Positions 21,934 to 33,250 of a DNA stretch of 64,000 nucleotides are shown here, in pieces. The position numbers and the translations under genes were made by a program. The notes below the pieces were generated by a model. It was not told where the DNA came from, did not search any database, and worked only from the letters and a program-made list of their open reading frames with translations. Source of the stretch: Phaseolus vulgaris (Eukaryota; Streptophyta; Magnoliopsida; Fabales; Fabaceae); contig NC_023758.2 in assembly GCF_000499845.2 (NCBI RefSeq), forward strand, positions 20,660,034-20,724,033, read 5' to 3'. Position 1 is the first letter of the stretch. Each line of letters starts with the position of its first letter.

Positions 21934-23171
21934 TTGCAAATAAAAAACAGCAAACACACAAAAACAGCAAACAAGTCAAGAAACAAAATTAGCAAAAACA
22001 GTGAGTTTGGCAACCAAATTGCCGAAGTGAATTTGGCCAGAAAAAAGAGGTCACTCTCAAAGAAAGAATGTCCTTGCACCAATCTGATCTTGAGCTCTTG
22101 GAATCCTCAAATGAAAGATGTCAAAGCAAGGCACACCAATCTTAAAGCCAACCACAACAAAACCAAAGAAGCAATAAAGACAAACAAGAAAAAGTATAAG
22201 CAAAGAAAGGCTAGAACAAAAGGAATACTAGATGTTTGACAAACTTCAAAGATTAATGAACAAAAGACAAGCAAGAAAATTAAAGAACTCAATGAGAAAG
22301 TAGGCACAGAAAAGAATACTTAAAGAAAAGCACTAGAGTAGATGAAGAAAACAAAAAATTAGCTACTGGAAAATATTTTTATGCAAACTGTACTTGATGT
22401 TCACTGATTTAACTTTAATGATATAGAGCGAACTGGATTATGAAATTTTAACCACATAAACCTGAAGATCTTATCTCAAAAATGGCACTGGAATCACGCA
22501 AAAACAGTAAGCCAATTAATTGAGATAAATTTTTCAAAATCGCTGCCAGATTACCGTATTTTTTTCGGCAGAATTGTACACTTTTTGTATTTTATTTATC
22601 ATTTTTTGTGTACTTTTAATTTTTTAGTACTTCTTTTTTCTACTCTTTTCTAACACTTTAAATATCACAAATCCAGAATTTCAGAATTTTCCAGTGAGGA
22701 AATCAATTGCAATAAGGAAAAACAGTAAGCACGTTTTCAGAAAACAGCGGAATCCTAATAGGAATGAAAAGCAGAATTATGAACTAGCAAAGACATAATG
22801 GAAAATGATGTATAGGAACTTGTATAGGTCTAGAATACAAGCATGAACTCAATCTAAAACAGAAAATGCACAAAGGATCAAATATCAAACTCAGAAAAAT
22901 TATATGACACCAAAGCAAGAAACAACAAATTCAATAAAAGTACTACAAGAATTGATGACAATTATGGAAAAACAAGACTAAGACAAAACTTGTATGGATT
23001 CAAAAAGGAAAATACTCAAACATATGATAGGCAACATAAAGAAAACAGCAAGAAAACTCAAATAAGCCTAAAACAGAAACGTAAATTGCAAGAAATTAAA
23101 GAGCTCTTGAAATTAAAGTGCAACACAACTCAAAAATTAAACAAGAACACACCTAAACTCATGATACCACA
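21934..23171 (-). other. leader and primer-binding site of element L
   Basis: Untranslated leader collinear with 15153-16494. The primer site GTGGTATCATGAG (minus) lies just left of 23172. Nothing else seen. Confidence 0.75.
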
Positions 23172-23823
23172 TGATATGATTCCACTAGCACACTTTGAAT
23201 GATTCTTGACATTCTTAGGAATCAACTTGAGTTGGTTATGAGATAGGCACTTTTTCATAGAATTGGATCAAGGTTCTATGAACAAGAACTCACCAAAACT
23301 AGTACCAAAACACAAACTCATATGGAAGTTCCAATTATTGTGAAATTGGACCGATTAAAAGGAAGGAAAAGCAATTGCACCGAACAAAATGGCATAGAAC
23401 TGAATTGAACCGAACATAAAGACTAGAAATGAAGAAGAAACATTGTAGAACAGCAAGGAAGCAACATAACCGAAGCTAAACACATAAGAAAAGGAAATGC
23501 CGAACAGAAAATTCAAGAGAATCAATCTAAGACATGAACAATTGAAAGAGAAGGAAGGAAAGAGAAGAGAAAGCTCATGAAGATGGAGGAATGATTGGAT
23601 GATCACGCCACTAGGAGGATGGAGACTCCAAGATAAGTGTGCAAGTCGCCACTTGAGGTAACCATTGAACTCTCAAGATAAGACTAGTGAAGAAGGCACA
23701 AAGCTCTCCAATACTCTCTCAAAAATTGAGTATAGTTTCTCTAATTAAAATTCAAATCTAAAATGTACAAGGGCAGCACCTTAATGATTGGCCTCCATGT
23801 CCACTTGAGCTTGATCTCCATCA
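23172..23823 (-). repeat. 5' LTR of element L, internally deleted
   Basis: 652 bp, TGATATG...CCATCA. It is collinear with the C LTR at both ends but lacks about 300 bp, including the TATA region: GGGCAGCACC is joined to TTAATGATTGGCC. Confidence 0.85.
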
Positions 23824-23928
23824 ACAAATCCTTTTCAAGATGGAGGGTCTGATGGAGGACCATCCGGAAGGACACATATTAGGCCTTTAAATAGGGCAAT
23901 GAGTAAAAGAATGGAAGAAGAAGAATAA
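23824..23928 (+). pseudogene. pol C-terminal tail of CRM-like element M
   Basis: About 34 codons ending RMEEEE-stop and containing GPSGRTHIRPLNRAMSKR, similar to the tail that CRM-type pol reads into the LTR. It overlaps the LTR start at 23850. Confidence 0.5.
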
Positions 23929-24480
23929 GGAGTTCAGAAAACTCTATTTTTATGGAGAATTAGTTTTTAACTTTTTATTCCAAATTTCTTAGTTTTATTA
24001 ATTTGTAAGTAGTATAGGCTTTATTTTCGGCTTGTATTTCGGCCATTACCTTGGGCCATGTTATACGCCAATTTTGCCAATTGGAATAGGGATGTAAATA
24101 GAAAAAGAAAGACTCTAGCTAGAGTTACAATTGGGCCTCCTTGGACCCTATGCAACTCTAGACCATCTGAAGAGCTTTTTTAGGGTTAAAGCTTGCACCT
24201 TGGCTGCCCATAACACTATAAATACAAGTGTTAGCCCTCTTGTAAATGATATTTGAATTGATAAAGAAATGTTACCCAAGTTGCTACCTTCTTTGTCTTC
24301 AAATTCTCACTCTCAAGTTTGCACTTCTATTAGTGTGTTTCTTGAATCTTTTTAGGAGTTGGTCTAACCTCTCTTAAGCTTCATTATCACTCTCCATACA
24401 CCAATACTTCACAATTTCTTTCACCCATTTTAGCCACCCAATCCCACCAAATTATGCACCCCAAAATACAAAACAAAAGA
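23850..24480 (+). repeat. 3' LTR of element M, approximate
   Basis: Starts TGATGGAGGACC after a purine-rich stretch, with TATA box TATAAATA at 24217-24224. The right end is not sharply defined; the next recognisable sequence is the ABCC fragment. Confidence 0.5.
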
Positions 24481-24511
24481 CTCATAACAATGCAAGCTAG
24501 GATTACATCAT

Positions 24512-24975
24512 TCTTGTATAGCCTGTAGTAGCTAATTCAATATAAGCGGGCCAAAAAATTGGGAAATATCATTGTCGGTCTTGCAAAAGCCTCCCCACCA
24601 AAACCTTCCTCCAAGACTAATATTTAATGCTCTTAAAAGCCAGTGTTTTGGCTTCCAACATTCCTCAGCCTAACATTTTTGGAACATATTGATAGGTGTA
24701 TCAGTCTGTTCCCATGTATCTAATTTCCATATATCCTTCGCATTTAGTGGTCTTTCATATCCGAGTTCCATAAAAGGATTCAGCTAAGAAAGCATTATTC
24801 TTGACAATATGTTGGCACTCCTCTTAGGACAAACCATATCTTCTCTCGTGAGTTCATCATGTGCATCTTCAATGGGGTATAACCTGGATAAGGATCCAAA
24901 GTAGGAAGATACACAACAATAAGTATTCTAAACAGAACCTGAGCAACCATAATGCATGTGCCAAGATGTCTCTTG
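24512..24975 (-). pseudogene. ABCC/MRP-type ABC transporter gene fragment
   Basis: Minus-strand translation in two frames gives [59 protein letters not shown] and FFGPLILN. From memory these are the linker and start of the first transmembrane domain of plant ABCC1/ABCC2-type vacuolar transporters. A frame change lies after DPYPGYTP, and TAG codons fall after IMLS, after FQKC and after LILN. No ATP-binding domain is present. It directly follows the Copia E post-gag spacer, so it was probably captured by, or joined to, that element. Intron content cannot be judged. Confidence 0.75.
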
Positions 24976-25100
24976 ACTTTCAAAGAACCTTGCAAGACAT
25001 ATACAATTGAAAGTGCAGGCACAAAGACTAACTTTGCTCTTGATGTTTTTCCTTTAGCAGACATTCTTCAAACCCAAAATTGATTCTTTGGTACCAAGGA
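24976..25100 (-). other. post-gag spacer of Copia E
   Basis: Minus strand matches the spacer after gag in element F (31290-31380; AAAGTTAGTCTTTGTGCC here, AAAGATAGTCTTTGTGCC there). It ends at the duplication AAGGA (25096-25100) of the adjacent solo LTR. Confidence 0.65.
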
Positions 25101-26009
25101 TGATGTGATCAAAAAATACATAAAGATGACCAAGGATGCTACACTTGAAAGGTCATCTCAACAAGAAAATAAAGACCTCATTAATAGGAGAAATGAACAA
25201 AGCCCAAAGCATTTGAAGTTTCTCTTATTAGTCTTCTCATGAGGTCCAAGCCAATTAATATCTCTTTATAATATCTTTAGAGTAGATTCTAAATAGAACA
25301 TCAGAAGGGAAGTAGTAGGAAAAGTCACTTTTATAGAATAAGGAATGGACTTGAAAAGTGGCGACATTTACCTTGTCTTTTCATATGCCTTGCCTTTTCA
25401 TTTACAAATGACTCTTCATGTATTTTTACCTTTTCATGACCGGTCCTCTATGCCTATATAAAGAGGAGCCTTGCTTTTGTAAACATAAGTTGAATATTGA
25501 AATTGAAAGTGAAGTTACTCTCTAGAATTTGAGTGGTTTCTTTGTGAGACTTGCTCTCCTTCTTTTTGTCTCATCTTGTGGGTCTTGGAAATCCTCAAGT
25601 GGCGGCACTCTCACTCATCTTGGAGCCTTCCACCATCCAAGTGGGGTGATCACTCCCATTGTCTTCAACCACATAAGTTTTCTTCAACTTTTCATCTTCT
25701 TCTTCCATGTCCATCCATATCAAAAAATCTAAACATGTCTTTTTGTTGTTTCAATCGGTAGAACTTGTTTAGTTTCTGTTTTTTTTTTGGTAGTTTGTGT
25801 TTGTTTGTTTTTCTATACAGTTTAAATGTTCTTATTGAAGTTTCAATTGGTTCATATGGTTCCTTTTCATGTTTTAATCGGTTCATGTTCTTGGAATGGG
25901 TTTCCATTTGGTTTTCTTGTTCTTGTTGTGTTCTTGAATTGCTTGTTGAATCTTGATCCAATTCTTGAAAGTTTCTTATGATGTTTCATCATCCAATCAA
26001 CTCACATCA
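25101..26009 (+). repeat. solo LTR, CRM-like family D, in Copia E
   Basis: 909 bp with perfect terminal inverted repeats TGATGTGA/TCACATCA and duplication AAGGA (25096-25100, 26010-26014). TATA box TATATAAA at 25455-25462; CAAGTGGCGGC block at about 25598. Confidence 0.93.
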
Positions 26010-26202
26010 AAGGATACCTACAAGAAAAGCTTAAAAAGCAAGATTTGGTCCCCTTATAAATCCAATGATGTTAATAGGAACCTTAGAAATCGTAGGAACC
26101 TATTTCAAAATACCTTTGGGAAATCTGTAGAATCTAACAGAGTGGCCTCTTTTCATGCAGTAAAAGCATGAAACAACCAGTTGTTTTGACAAATCAATTA
26201 GG
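26010..26202 (-). pseudogene. gag C-terminal piece of Copia E
   Basis: Minus strand carries the second zinc-knuckle region (CFYCMK-like, near 26150) and the GPNL-like end. It is frame-broken and bounded by the two solo LTRs. Confidence 0.7.
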
Positions 26203-27211
26203 TGTTGTACCAACCGGTCCTCCAGCGTTGACCAAAGTCAACATGGTGGGACCCAAAGTAAGGAATCCACCAGAGGTACTATGAAGCAAGTGAGGGAGTT
26301 TCGTTTAGGTCCATGGCCTCGGGCGTTGACCGGCCCCGAACGTTGACCGACCTCGGGTGTCACCCGGGGTCAGCACCAGGAATGCGCCTATGCCAGAAGG
26401 GTGTCCCCTCCTGATACCCACGGGTAGATGACCGTGGAGGAGGCGGCACAGTAGGGGCAAAGAGGCCTCGGGCCTCGACACCCAGACGGTAATGATAGAT
26501 AAAGAAAGGTGGTTTCCAAGCCACACCCCTAGTTCCATCAGGGAGAGACCCAACCCACGAGGGATCCGTGCATGAGGTGTAGGGACACGGCAGTACGCAC
26601 CATCATTGGAAAGCCACTGGGACAGAGACGACCCATGGGAAGGTCACGTCCCAGAGGGTGATCTGCATGCATGGCATGTGAGGAAAACGAGGTACTCTCA
26701 GGGCGAATGACTCGGAGCTTGGGCGCATGAGTTAGCACCCAAGCAGTCATCCCCGCGCGAGTTGCACTTCGACAAGGCAACCTTACGCACTGAGAAGGCC
26801 CTAAGATTGGGAACAATGTTGCTAAGGAGCACCCTCAAAATACGCAAGTATCAGGCTGACACATGGACAAAAACACCGATATGGTATATAAGGTTTTACG
26901 ATAAACAGACTAAGGTACGTTTTCACATTTTTCGCACAAGTGAACTCAGTGAGATAGAATTCAATTACAATTCAGTTACGCACTTCTCTGAGCACTGAGC
27001 TGGTGGTGTTCTGCGACGGGAAGTGTTACGGTGTTTTCTGCCATAGCTGACTTGAGCGTCGGAGCGCAAATGGCCGCAAGGGCACCCATTTGTCTCTCTG
27101 TTTCAGGTGTTAACAGTAGAGGAAGAACAATGTTGGAATAGAAGCAAAGGCGTTCGTGAAGCGAAGCTCGTAGAGACGTGCGAAGGTGTCCAAGTCCAAG
27201 CGGCAGGAACA
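26203..27211 (+). repeat. solo Tat-like LTR in Copia E
   Basis: About 1009 bp, TGTTGTACC...GGAACA, GC-richer than its surroundings. It shares GACTTGAGCGTCGGAG (27049) and the palindrome core TACCCACGGGTA (26415-26426) with the Tat LTRs of 1 and J, with several TTGACC motifs at its U3 start. TATA box TATATAAGG near 26885. CAATT occurs on both sides but the duplication is not clean, so the ends are uncertain by a few bases. Confidence 0.8.
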
Positions 27212-28668
27212 ATTGTTTTTCAAAGAAACTAGAAAATGGCTTTGAAACTGATCTGTTCTTGCTGTTTGGATCAAAACCCAATCCAGCTTTGCCAAAAACA
27301 CATTTTTGATATGCAAAAACAATTTCAAAGTTTGATTGGCCTTTGGGAAACTTGTCCACATTTTTGAAAAGATAGTGGACCTTCTTTTGAAGTGATTCAC
27401 AATTTTCACAAAAGTTAGAGTCACACTTGCATGAAGAGTTCTTGTAAATTATTTCCAGATTTCAAAATCACTTTTTGAATTGTTCAACTTTTCTTCCAAG
27501 GTTTTGACTCTTTTTTCCAACCAATTATTCAAGCCTTTCAATTGGTTATTCAGAAGGGCCAATCTATTAGCTTCTTCATGAGTCTCTTTAAAAGCATCAA
27601 GAAGTTGGCTATAGTTTTCAAAGTTTATGGAAGTGCTGGAACTTACACTACTTGTTTCTAATTCTCCCTTTGCCAGGCAATGTAGGCTCTTTTAGTTTTT
27701 CCCTTCTTCTCAAATTTCTTGCTTGCTCCTCTCTCTTTGCTTTCATTGTTGGGACAATCGGCCTTGATATGACCCTGTTTACCACATCCAAAACACGTAT
27801 AATTTGTAGAATTGAAATCATTGATTTCTTATTGTTATACCTATTTGAAGATTGGTTCTTGTCATTGTTTTTCTTTTTCAAGAACTTGTTGAACTTGCTT
27901 GTTAAAAAGTTGAGAGTCTTACCATCACTGCCTTCACTTGATTCTTGACCATGTTTATGACTAGCAGCTCTCAAAGCAATGCTTCTCACAAGCTTCTCTT
28001 CATGTTCTTGGTCATTCAGCTAGTTCATCTCATGTTCATGTTCCCTTAGCTTGCCAAACCAGGAGGCTGTGATCAAGGTTGTCAAATCCTTGGATTCAGA
28101 AATTACAGTGACTTTAGATTGCCAAGATCTGTCCAAGCATTTGATGATCTTGATGTTTAGTTTCTCCCTTTCAAAGATCTTGCCAAGGCTGATGAGCTGG
28201 TTCACAATGTGGGTGAATCTCTTTTGCACATCAAAGATGGTTTCCCTCTTAAGCATCTTGAACATTTCATACTCTTGTATCAGAGCATGCATCCTTGCTC
28301 TTTGCACATCAATGGTGCTTTCATGGGTAACCTCTAGGATGTCCCACATCTCCTTTGTTGTAGCAGATTGTAAGACCCTGAAAAACTCATCAGAATTTAG
28401 AGCAGAAGTGATGATGTTTTTATCAATACAACATATTGGGCTATTTTACTTTCATTCTCAGTCCATTGGGACCAAGGTTTCTCAATGAAAACATCATCTT
28501 TTTCAACTTTAGGAACAAAAGAACCATTTACAATAGCATCCCAAATTACTCTATCAATTGATTCAACAAAGATTTTCATTATGACCTTCCAAAATTGATA
28601 ATTCACACCATAAAACAGAGGTGGCCTGTTTATTGAAGCACCCTTCCCAAATGGTAATGTTCAGCCAT
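27212..28668 (-). pseudogene. gag of Copia E, 5' and middle parts
   Basis: ATG at 28668 is followed by a frame change within eight codons. Recognisable pieces: NYQFWKVIMKIFVESIDR (28606), MWDILEVTHEST (28349), a lysine-rich segment with a knuckle in a shifted frame (about 27760-27830), and FGKAGLGFDP near 27290. At least three frame changes are present. Confidence 0.85.
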
Positions 28669-28692
28669 TTGAAAAAGGTTTTAGGATCGAAA

Positions 28693-28960
28693 ACCTTGAT
28701 GTTTATACTGGTTCACTCTTAACCAATAATTACATCCAATCCATAGCTAACCACTGAGAATGCACTACGTAATAAAACCTAGATTACACAACACACACCA
28801 AGAATGATGATCTTGAACTCTCAAGAACACACACCACTCTTTGGAAAAACACACAAGCCTCTGAAACTGCACCACACAGATACACACTGATGAAGGAATA
28901 AGGGAATAGAATACTCTTGGGTAAAATCAAAGATTACAATCCAGAATTACAAGACAATCC
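28693..28960 (-). repeat. Copia E 5' LTR fragment
   Basis: Reverse of the R/U5 block of Copia B LTRs (TGTTTATACTGGTTCACTCT near 28700). Cut by element F at AATCC. Continues at 35915. Confidence 0.75.
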
Positions 28961-30131
28961 TGTTGAAGATGGGAAGCTTTGATGTGTCAAATCCTCATGG
29001 AACCTCAAGCTGTGTTGCGTTTTTAGGTTTGGGTTTAGTTATGGGCTTTACAATCTCTGTAAGATAAGTTTTGATGCCTACAGAAAGCTTGTTTCAATTT
29101 GTTTTAAAGAACTAAGTGTTTTTTCCATGCAAAGGGAAAAACAACCGATTAAAATTTTGGGACAATCGGTTGTTTGTCACTTAGCTGGAAAAGGAGTTTT
29201 GAAACTGTATTTTGAATCAGTTGTGTAACTGCTGAAACCATTCAACAGGTTAAATCGTGACTTCAACCGATTAAATGTGAGTTTTCATAACAGTATTTTG
29301 AAAACCCGTTTTAACTGATTCAGTTGTTCAAATCTGCCTTAAACGGTTGCTTTTCAAATGTTATAAATATAGCCTTCTTTCAAATGTTTCATACATGAGA
29401 AATATAGAAGTTTTACACTCTGATTTGAGATTAAAAAGACATATTACAATTTGTTTGTGAAAGAAGTTTTCCAAGATTAGCAAGATTACTTTTAAGCTTT
29501 GTTGTGGTGTCAAGAACTGATCATAGGGTTTCTGGTTTTTGTAATCTAGGTGTTTTGTACCCTTTTTTAGTCTCTTGTAATTGAATTCTGATATTGCAAA
29601 AGTGTATGTAAAATCCTGTAAAGTCAAAGTGAATCTGGCTTGAGGTGTGTGTTAGTGCAAAGAGGGTGAGTAGGCTTTGTGGGATCCAAAGTCACCTCTT
29701 TGTGGTGTCTTGTTGTAATCTGTGATTGATTACATAGTGGAATACTCAGAGGTTGTTCTGAGGACTGGATGTAGCTGAGCGTTGAGTGAACCAGTATAAT
29801 CTTTTGTGTGAATCTCTCTATCTCTCTATTATAATCTGTTTGATATTTGCTTTGCTGTCATAATCAACCGATTATTTCATATTTCAACCGATTGATATTT
29901 TTGCTTTACAAACTACTTATTCTTGCTTTTGTCTCTGTGATATAAACAACCGATTATATCGAAGTTTTAATCGATTGTTTTTCTGATAACAGTTTTATTA
30001 GCTTATTTCTTTTGGCCTATCTGATTCTTCTTTCTATAATTCATCAAAGAAATTCATTCTTAGTTATCTTTTGTGAAAACCTTTCATAAAACAATTCACA
30101 CCCCCTATTGTTTAAGCCATCATTTCTAACA
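28961..30131 (+). repeat. 5' LTR of Copia F
   Basis: 1171 bp, TGTTGAAGATGGG...TCTAACA. It carries AACCGATT/AATCGGTT motifs. Starts within the Copia E LTR. Confidence 0.92.
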
Positions 30132-30190
30132 ATTGGTATCAAGAGCAAGGTTCTTGAAAGTTATTCAAGTTTTAATTCTAAATCCTTTTA

Positions 30191-31275
30191 ATGGCAGAAA
30201 AGTTTTCTTTGGGGAAGGTGATGGAGATATTGGAATCATATCAGAAGGTGCCTGTTTAAACAAACCACTCTTGTTTTGTGGTATGAACTATGAACTGTGG
30301 TGCATAAGAATGAAATTTTTTGTTGAATCTATAGATAGAAAAATATGAAATGTTATTTCAAATAGTTATCTCATGCATATATCTGAAAATGTTTCTTCTG
30401 AAAGAGAACATCTTGATTGTGTAGCTATGAACATCATTGTATCTGCACTTGATTCTAATGAATTGCTCAAGGTTTCAAAATGCAATTCTGTCAAAGAAAT
30501 GTGGAATACCCTTGAAGAATATCACAAGAATTCAAGGAGTGCCTTGATGGACAAAGAAGAATCTACTGCTAAATCTTTCTCTTCAGAATCCAGAAAGAAG
30601 GTTTGTCTTATGACAAAAGAAGAATCTAGATCAAACCAAGTAAGTCCATCTTCTTCTAACAATTGTGAAAATTATTTTCAACTTCTAAATGCTTTTCAAG
30701 AAACTCACGAAGAAGCTAAAAGATTAGCCCTTTTAAATAACCGATTGAAAAGTGAAAACAACAAGTTGAAAGAGAAAATCACAGTTTTGGAAAATGATTT
30801 GGGTAATACAAATACTAACTTTGAAAATCTTGAACTGATTTATAAAAACTCCTCTTGAAAATGTGATTCAAGTTGCTGTAAAAATTGTAAAACACTTCAA
30901 GAGAAAGTTTTATACCTTGTGAAAACTATTGATATTATTTCAAAATGGAGATCAAATTTTGAGAATGTTTTAGCATCTAAACAGTGTGTTTTTGGGAAAG
31001 CTGGTTTGGGTTTTAACCCACAAAGAAAAAACTTTAGTTTTTCAGAATCTTTTTCAAACCTCACGAAAAATCAATCAGTTAAAAGTACGAAACAACCGGT
31101 TATTTGTTGTTTCTACTGCATGAAAAATGGCCACTCTGTTAGATTCTGTAAAATTAGAAAACTTTATGTTCCCAAAGGTATTTTAAAATGGGTGCCTAAG
31201 ATTTTGAAGGTTCCTAAGGTTGCTACTAACATCATTGGACCCAAATTGATAAGGGGACCAAATCTTGCTTCTTAA
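30191..31275 (+). pseudogene. gag of Copia F, internally deleted
   Basis: ATG at 30191 is followed at once by a frame change. Next come FCGMNYELWCIRMK, a stop near 30346, VKEMWNTLEEYHKN, then an abrupt join to SRSALMDKEES, so the middle of gag and the first zinc knuckle are gone. After that: a coiled coil (NRLKSENNKLKEKI), a TGA near 30856, FGKAGLGFNP, the knuckle CFYCMKNGHSVRFC and the GPNLAS end. Confidence 0.9.
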
Positions 31276-32079
31276 TCTTTTCTTGTAGGTATCCTTGGAA
31301 GCCAAGAATTACTTTTGTGCTTGAAGAATGAATGTTAAAGGGAAAAACAACAAGAGTAAAGATAGTCTTTGTGCCTTTAGTTTTTAGAACTGTTTGTCAA
31401 AATCTGCACATGAGTTCTTAACAAAATAAGTTCTTATCTCCTTTGCTTAAACAATCAATCTTAAATTTAATTCATTTGATTATACTTCTTGTTTGGATTG
31501 TAACTACTTTGTATTCCTTCTGTCACTTATACAATTGATATCTTGTGAACATTGTAAGCAATAATGATTGTATACAACATGAAAAATTGAAAAACTATTT
31601 GTTTTCATCATTGTAGTAATTCAACCGATTGTTTCTTCGAAACAACCGATTGTTTTCTCTTTGATCAACTCTGGGCAAATTTGTTTTTAAATATAAAATC
31701 TGATTTGATGTTTTTGTTCAAACCCAATGATGTTTGTGGTCAATATTGCATTGATTGCTTGTTTGAATACAATATACACCTGCTGTATCTGCTATTATAG
31801 ATCAGATTCTTCCAAAGCTTGAAAATCAAAACTACCTTTAATGTTTGGTCAAAATCACATGTCAATCTGTACCTTTCTGTTTTGACTGACAATGTCAACT
31901 TTATGGTTCAGATTTGATTCGTTTTTTGTGTTGAATACAGTCAACTTTGACCAGGTTTTTTAGCTATAAAATAAGTGCATACAGCTGCAGTATTCTCTCA
32001 CACATGCAATCTGTTTTTTCCTCTCTTCTTTGCTTTAAGCTTTTTATGCAGTGTGTCAAAGTTGTTTCTGATTTGAGCA
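31276..32079 (+). other. gag-ORF2 spacer of Copia F
   Basis: 0.8 kb with no pol residues. It contains an inverted pair of ACCGATTGTTT motifs at 31623-31655. Confidence 0.7.
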
Positions 32080-32550
32080 ATGGCTGGAACTCCTCCCCCA
32101 GCAGAGAGAATGAAATCCAGGGGTGTTAAGAGCAGTGGAAAACTGGAAGGATGGTTTTCAGGTGATGTTGATCTCATAAACAAGTATCTACTTGAAACAA
32201 GTAGAAAGAGTGTGAACACACCCAAGGTGGTCTCCTTCACTTGGATGAAGCAGCAAAAGCTGGACTTTGTAAGAAGTATTCTCAAGGAACAAAGATTGAA
32301 AAGATTCCTAGAGCTTATTGGAAACAGGTATCCAGATTTGGTGAAGGTATTTTACATTAACCTTCATTTTGATGGTGACTCACTTGTTTCACATGTTAAA
32401 GGTGTAGATATGGTCATCACAAGTGAGTTATGGTCTGTTGTGACTGGACTTAAATCTGATGGACTGAGAATCAATAGGGGAAATCTTGGAGTAGTGGAAG
32501 ACTTCAACAAAATCCAGTTTTACACACAACAAAAAAAATCTGTATTATCT

Positions 32551-32870
32551 ACGGATTTTTACCCACGGATCTGAGTCAGTAGGTAAATTCAGCATTACCT
32601 ACGAACATTACCTACGAACAACATTACCCACAGATTCTGAATCCGTAGGTAAATTCAGCATTACCTACCAACTATTACCCACGGATCTTATTACCTACCA
32701 ACTTTTACCTACGAATCTCTATTACCTACCAACTATTACCCACGAATCTTATTACCTACCAACTTTTACCTACGGATCTCTATTACCTACCAACTATTAC
32801 CCACGAATCTCTATTACCTACGAACTATCACCTATGAATCTCTATTACCTACCACCTATTATCATAATAA
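32551..32870 (+). repeat. subterminal repeat array of the CACTA element
   Basis: About ten copies of a ~31-bp unit built from ATTACCTACCAAC and ATTACCCACGAATCT half-units, with a few reversed copies (CCGTAGGTAA). Such subterminal repeats bind transposase in characterised CACTA elements. Confidence 0.85.
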
Positions 32871-33250
32871 TTATATACATAATATTAAAAATATTAATAT
32901 AATATGAAGAATTATAAAATCATAATTCATAATATTAATTATATTTAATAATATTAATAATATTTAATAAAAATAATAATATTTAATAATATTAATAATA
33001 ATAATATTTAATAATATTAATAATAATAATATTTAATAATAGTTAATAATACTAAGAATATATAATAATTTTAAGAATATTTATTAATATTAAGAATATT
33101 TAATAATATTTAATAATATTAAGAATATTCAACAATATTAATAATAATAATGATATTAAATATATGTATAATGTTATTAATTTTTATTTTATTAATTATA
33201 TTAATATTGATAATTATACTCATAAGTATAATAATAATCATAACATGACA
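32871..33250. repeat. AT-rich low-complexity core of the CACTA element
   Basis: Almost pure A/T with AATAATATTAATAAT-like repeats. No gene. Confidence 0.8.

Larger units (their letters stand above)
21200..23823 (-). mobile_element. CRM-like element L, truncated
   Basis: Contains a 5' LTR (23172-23823), a leader and the first ~245 codons of gag. Everything downstream of gag is lost at the 21200 junction. It is close to element C in sequence. No target duplication can be paired. Confidence 0.85.
24976..28960 (-). mobile_element. Copia element E (SIRE/Maximus-like), decayed, with nested solo LTRs
   Basis: Right to left: 5' LTR fragment (35915-about 36000 and 28693-28960, split by element F), gag (28668-27212 and 26202-26010), spacer (25100-24976), then the ABCC fragment. 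Interrupted by solo LTRs at 25101-26009 and 26203-27211. No pol and no 3' LTR were found. Confidence 0.8.

Noticed and set aside
26305..26998. Short ORFs in the solo Tat-like LTR
   Set aside because: They sit across promoter-like LTR sequence and match no family.
32551..32870. CRISPR-like regular repeats
   Set aside because: The units vary, have no unique spacers and lie within CACTA termini in plant DNA; they are subterminal transposon repeats.
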